A DNA stretch of 64,000 nucleotides from Marsupella aquatica (Eukaryota; Marchantiophyta): the NCBI GenBank assembly GCA_973895155.1, contig OZ316892.1:20832001-20896000 (forward strand). The letters are read 5' to 3'. Position 1 is the first letter of the stretch, and every line of letters begins with the position of its first letter. The position numbers and the translations under genes were made by a program. Shown here piece after piece: positions 60,365 to 64,000 of this stretch. The notes under the pieces are model-generated. The model made no database searches. It had not been told where the DNA came from and worked only from the letters and a program-made list of their open reading frames with translations.

Positions 60365-61034
60365 ACTTTCACCAATCCTCCAACGTCACCCCGCGCTCGT
60401 CGATACTTGCTTCCGTTGCTAACACCCCAAGTGTTATCCAATGGCAGACTTGTCAGCCACAAAGATTTACGAAACCTACACAATCAAAGACTGGAGCTCA
60501 GGAGCTCGCACCATTGCCCAAAGCTTATAAGGAATTCCTCATAGGGCGTTCATGTGCGCAGTGGCATGCATCATTTAGTCACTGCAGTTTCAGTAGTAGA
60601 TCTCACAACAAAGATTCTGTCTCCGATCGGTGGCACCGCCCTTTCACTACCCCAACGTACATTTTATCACGTTCCCAAGTAACCTGGTAATACCCATCCA
60701 TTATGTCACGTCCGACCCAGAATCCAATGATATTCGTGACCCGTGCCGTCCCCGATCATACCCCGTGTGAAGCACCATAGCGTCACCATCACAGGCTCAC
60801 GTCTGACCTGCATCTCACACATCCTACGGTCTGCATCCTGGTCAGTATTCAGTTATTGACAAAACGGCGCCTCTCAAGTGTTGTCATATCCCATAGTATC
60901 TTTCTTTTTGTCGTACTTGGGACTTTCCATGGTATTACTATACGGTATTCCACCGTACAAGAATACCATGGTGAAGTCCAATTGCACAAAAATCAAGCCT
61001 CAACGCAACTAATCTTTGAAAGGTGATGTGTTCA
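60365..61034. other. upstream flank of the SNF2 gene, nothing recognised
   Basis: It presumably contains the promoter of the SNF2-fusion gene. No convincing TATA box or repeat was seen, apart from an inverted pair CATGGTATTACTATACGG / ...GAATACCATGG near 60930-60970. Confidence 0.4.
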
Positions 61035-61874
61035 TCAATTTGTGACGCTCTTGTAGATTGGGCAACTTGACCGAGAACCCTGTACAGACAACCAGCTCAC
61101 ACCAACCTTCCCGAGGTCCTTCTCATTATCATTTGCATTGTGCGATTTTGCCATGTCATCCCCTCCCTCCTCCTCCTCCTCCTCCCCGTCAGAAGCACCG
61201 TCCACTCCTACATCCCCTGCTTGCATTTCCGTTGCCGCATCGCGCCTGGGAAGGAGGACTTCCCTTACAACACACAGGTCAGGGACGGAAAGTGAGTCCG
61301 CTAATATTGCAATCATTATGTCCCCTACCTCTGGGAAAGGAGGGCAGTTTGCAATTGTGGTAGGGAGTTCCCGTACTAAAGTATCTCCAATCTCCAAGGC
61401 TACAACCTCCCTCCCGCCTCTTCAAATTGGGAAGAACTTCTGTAGAATTCTTGACATAGGCCTACAGTTGTTGCCATGTGCGTGATATACTTTTGGTTCC
61501 AAAAGAGTAAACAGGGAATACTCATCTCGTTCCCAAGACAGTAAATTTTGCCGAGGATCCTGTGTATACTGTTGTTTATACCAATCCGCCTCAAAGAATA
61601 TGTCCATGTGGCCATCGAATTCGTGCATGAAAATCTTTTGGAGTACTGCTTTCCAGTTTTGAGGATGTGAAGCATCTGTACTCCCATCTACCAGTACAAC
61701 AACGTGATCGCCAGGCCTGTACACTTCAGCTCTCCACACAGCTGATTGCAATGGAGTGCAAGATTCACTACTTTCGTTGTCCTCACTGATGTTGAATACT
61801 CCAACATCTGTCCAATGCTGCTTCAATGCACTAGAAGAATCCGAGGTGAACTGAGACCGCAATATGTGACTCAT
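61035..61874 (-). pseudogene. BAH-like or DUF4216-like transposon accessory protein with one stop
   Basis: A single minus-strand frame covers 61874-61035, broken once by TGA at 61422-61424 (a CGA-to-TGA change is the simplest source). It encodes YRPGDHVVVLVDGS, NWKAVLQKIFMHEFDGHMDI, a DWYKQQ segment and SWERDEYSLFTLLEPKVYHA. The GDHV...I..IF...G...W(F/Y)......DE(L/Y)xL pattern resembles a BAH fold or the DUF4216 module of plant CACTA transposases. The C-terminal third is acidic (EEEEEEGGDD). The assignment is tentative. Confidence 0.45.
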
Positions 61875-62145
61875 TTTGGCTCATGTGACTTCATTGTGAC
61901 TCAACGTGACTTGACCCACGCTGTGACCCTTGGAGTTGCAAAAGTTGAGACCAAAAAATGGAAGTCACTATTGATACTGGGCTTTGCAACTTGCTTGATA
62001 CCCATTTGTGACTGATCTGTGACTTTATTGTGGAGTCTAGCCTTGTTTCGACGTGACTGCAATATGACTTCAGCGAGTCACATCGTAAGTCACATACATG
62101 ACTTACCCGCATTCAACAACGACTAGCGTGTGACTATTTAGTGTC
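61862..62145. repeat. TGTGACT/AGTCACA-rich array
   Basis: About 14 copies of (T)GTGACT or its complement AGTCAC(A) occur in 280 bp, in both orientations and with irregular spacing of 10-30 bp. They sit immediately upstream of the minus-strand ORF at 61035-61874. Such density suggests a regulatory or transposase-binding array. Confidence 0.75.
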
Positions 62146-62683
62146 ACAGGAGAGACCAATGGAGACCCTGGCCCGCGTCACACAACAGAACCATTTGGGA
62201 CTCTATATACTCATGTTTATAACTAATAAGGTTCACATGCAAGTTATAACCATGACTAATGAACACAGAGGGACAGTTCATAAGGAGAGAGAGCACTCGA
62301 CATTACAATACATAGAAACCTGATGTTCTAACTTTAGAAATATAACACATTGAATACAAGAAATGAACATAGCATGAATGACATCCACATGAAACAAAGC
62401 ATCATATAAGCAGATCCTACATAAAACATTCATAAGAATTAAACACAATCACAATCTTGCTAAAAAATGAAGATCATTTGAATTCCAATGGAATAGTTTA
62501 CAATGTGATCAATGTAATTTAGACAAAACAGGAACTCATAATTGATGACTGTAGGATGAGATAACTGAAAGCACATGCATGATACTATGAATCTCCAAGA
62601 GGACATGATTCTTGTACTGCTTCTTGACATCTAAAATCTACATAACATGACTCACACTACAAACAAATAATGGCATGACATTG
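62146..62683. other. AT-rich DNA, nothing recognised
   Basis: No ORF of note on either strand and no repeats that I can support. Confidence 0.5.
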
Positions 62684-63533
62684 TTATGGATCCTCTATGA
62701 ACTTGCTTGGCCATAATACCAAAGAACCTGCAGCATCTCCAAGTGTCTTTTGAGGAGGATCGTCATTTGTGTTTGGAATGGGAAGGACAGCTTTAGGTTT
62801 CACTAGTAATGTGACTAACACTACTGAATAACCTGGGGGAATCCTCTTGCCATGGAACGTTGTGGAACCAACCTGCACTCTGCCAAATCCTACTCGTGTT
62901 CCACTCTCATCAACAGCTAACAAGCCACTTTGTCCCTCAGCATTAGGTGTTTTCCCCACTTCCACCTTAGATCTTTCTGCCAACACTGTTCTTGGAGGTT
63001 TGTATGAAACCTTTGACGTGGCTCTGCTCCCACCAGCAGACTTGCTTCGTGTGCGCATGCTTCCTCTCTTCACAGTAGTGAAGCTAGGCTCAATAGGTTC
63101 CTCTGTTAGGACTGTCACAGTAAGCAGGTTCATCACCTGGGAGTGTCATACCAACTAACTCTTTGGTTGGATTTATCTCAACAAGAGGCACACCTGTCAT
63201 TGAGAATGATACATTCTGCAAATCATTTATCTCTGCAATGGAGTCAAGATCTACATAGCATGAATCTGGCTCAATGGTATCATTGTCATGCTTGCTGATA
63301 TCCTCATTTGCCCCAACATTGATATCATCCACTCCCTTGCCAATGTCGTCCTCATCCAAACATGGTTGACTGCCCTCTGTCAAACAAGTTGCTTGTACAG
63401 ACTGCAACTTTGTTGCCTCTAAATTACAGCGAGTATTTGCCAGGTTCTCATACTTCTTCTCTGTAGCACCTGTCTTATTCTCTATGGACACAACAACCAC
63501 AATATATGTTACTGAAAATAACACATTCAACAA
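62684..63533 (-). CDS. plant transposon-associated protein with DUF8039-like C-terminal domain (partial)
   Basis: Two overlapping minus-strand frames (63533-63090 and 63136-62684) probably belong to one spliced or frameshifted gene. The downstream part has VGFGRVQVGSTTFHGKRIPP, LVTLLVKPKAVLPIP and KTLGDAAGSLVLWPSKF. This matches the G-V-V....G..L......V.V......LP.P....TLGDA.G..(I/V)xWP pattern of the domain found downstream of Tnp2 in plant CACTA-type elements. The upstream part is acidic, with no domain. The switch near 63120 is unexplained: no clear intron was found, so a frameshift is likely. Confidence 0.5.
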
Positions 63534-63544
63534 ACAATGTCAAT

Positions 63545-63805
63545 TCAAACTATACATTTAATAATCATATCCCACACAGTTGTAAAGGCCTTACCTTCAA
63601 GCCTACATGTCGTTGACATGCCAGAAGAGTGCATCGACTTTGCCACCTCAAGTGGTGATGGTGGAACTCCTGCAGAATTGGAATCAATTTTATCTCTCAC
63701 CGACACAACAGCTTCCATTAATGTCTTGAAGTTCACATGGAACAAGTCAGTCAATGAATTCAAACGTTCATTGATCTCTGGAAGACATGTTTCGACAGCC
63801 TTCAA
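63545..63805 (-). CDS. coiled-coil exon of the same transposon-type gene (partial)
   Basis: An 86-codon frame with heptad-like INERLNSLTDLFHVNFKTLM followed by VVSVRDKID lies just upstream, on the same strand, of the DUF8039-like frame. A short coiled coil before that domain is common in plant CACTA-associated proteins. The gene may extend beyond the window; a possible acceptor region lies near 63840 and the sequence to 64000 is non-coding or intronic. Confidence 0.35.
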   Translation of the reverse strand: MKAVETCLPEINERLNSLTDLFHVNFKTLMEAVVSVRDKIDSNSAGVPPSPLEVAKSMHSSGMSTTCRLEGKAFTTVWDMIIKCIV

Positions 63806-64000
63806 ACGACCACTTATCTCTGTAAGTGAAGATCCACCTCCCTACATGACACAGGGGTATAGGTTCAATCACTCCATATGAAATGTTGGGCAATATATGC
63901 ACAATCAATGTTATATACAGTGTACACCTGAAATTCAACGCAGGTCATTCAATTACCAATCAGAACTCATATAACTTACATGCTTGGAGGATTTAGATGC

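Noticed and set aside
63537-63881. 114-codon plus-strand ORF
   Set aside because: It is the antisense shadow of the coiled-coil frame on the minus strand.

Overview
The window is nuclear DNA of a land plant. It has spliced genes with GT..AG introns, plant retrotransposon primer-binding sites complementary to initiator tRNA-Met, plant-type CACTA elements, and one six-exon cytochrome P450 that reads as an ent-kaurene oxidase-like CYP701. Host-gene density is very low, and the P450 and several element proteins do not look like a typical angiosperm. My guess is a seed-free plant (bryophyte or lycophyte grade); the species cannot be fixed from sequence alone. Only one intact, ordinary host gene is evident in 64 kb.

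Layout. 1-12.2 kb: AT-rich DNA with no convincing gene, several tandem duplications, a 22-G run, a triplicated 790-bp unit (3.88-6.25 kb) and a 36-46 bp minisatellite (10.98-11.56 kb). 12.2-15.4 kb: a 3.2-kb element with inverted termini, filled with about 16 near-perfect hairpins. 15.4-23.3 kb: nested retroelement debris (a decayed Ty1/copia pol on the minus strand, a short LTR with a primer-binding site, a Ty3/gypsy gag with a perfect primer-binding site) and a 1.63-kb non-autonomous CACTA element. 23.6-26.5 kb: minus-strand FCP1-type HAD domain and a truncated beta-class DNA amino-methyltransferase-like protein. 26.8-30.5 kb: a plus-strand transposon-type ORF cut by about ten TAG codons, each one C-to-T step from CAG. 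32.7-36.5 kb: a DDE-transposase gene flanked by palindromic AGGAC/GTCCT arrays, followed by a 295-bp MITE with perfect 8-bp target duplications. 38.8-42.9 kb: the CYP701 gene with two tandem duplications upstream. 47.4-47.9 kb: the tail of a LINE-like ORF. 49.8-54.4 kb: a diverged tandem family, its first unit split by a second, inverted copy of the CACTA element. 55.6-60.4 kb: a minus-strand SNF2/RING helicase of the CHR27/28-Ris1 type, spliced in phase to a transposon-protein-like N-terminus and carrying several disabling mutations. 61.0-63.8 kb: minus-strand ORFs resembling plant transposon accessory proteins, next to a TGTGACT-rich array.

The recurring theme is transposons with dense arrays of short palindromic or directional motifs near their ends: TCCGAT; GGGATAC/GTATCCC hairpins; AGGAC..GTCCT; TGTGACT. 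Around them are decayed coding regions whose lesions suggest cytosine-methylation-driven mutation. The strongest candidates for something new are the hairpin-array element, the SNF2 fusion, the methyltransferase/HAD locus and the CAG-to-TAG decay pattern.
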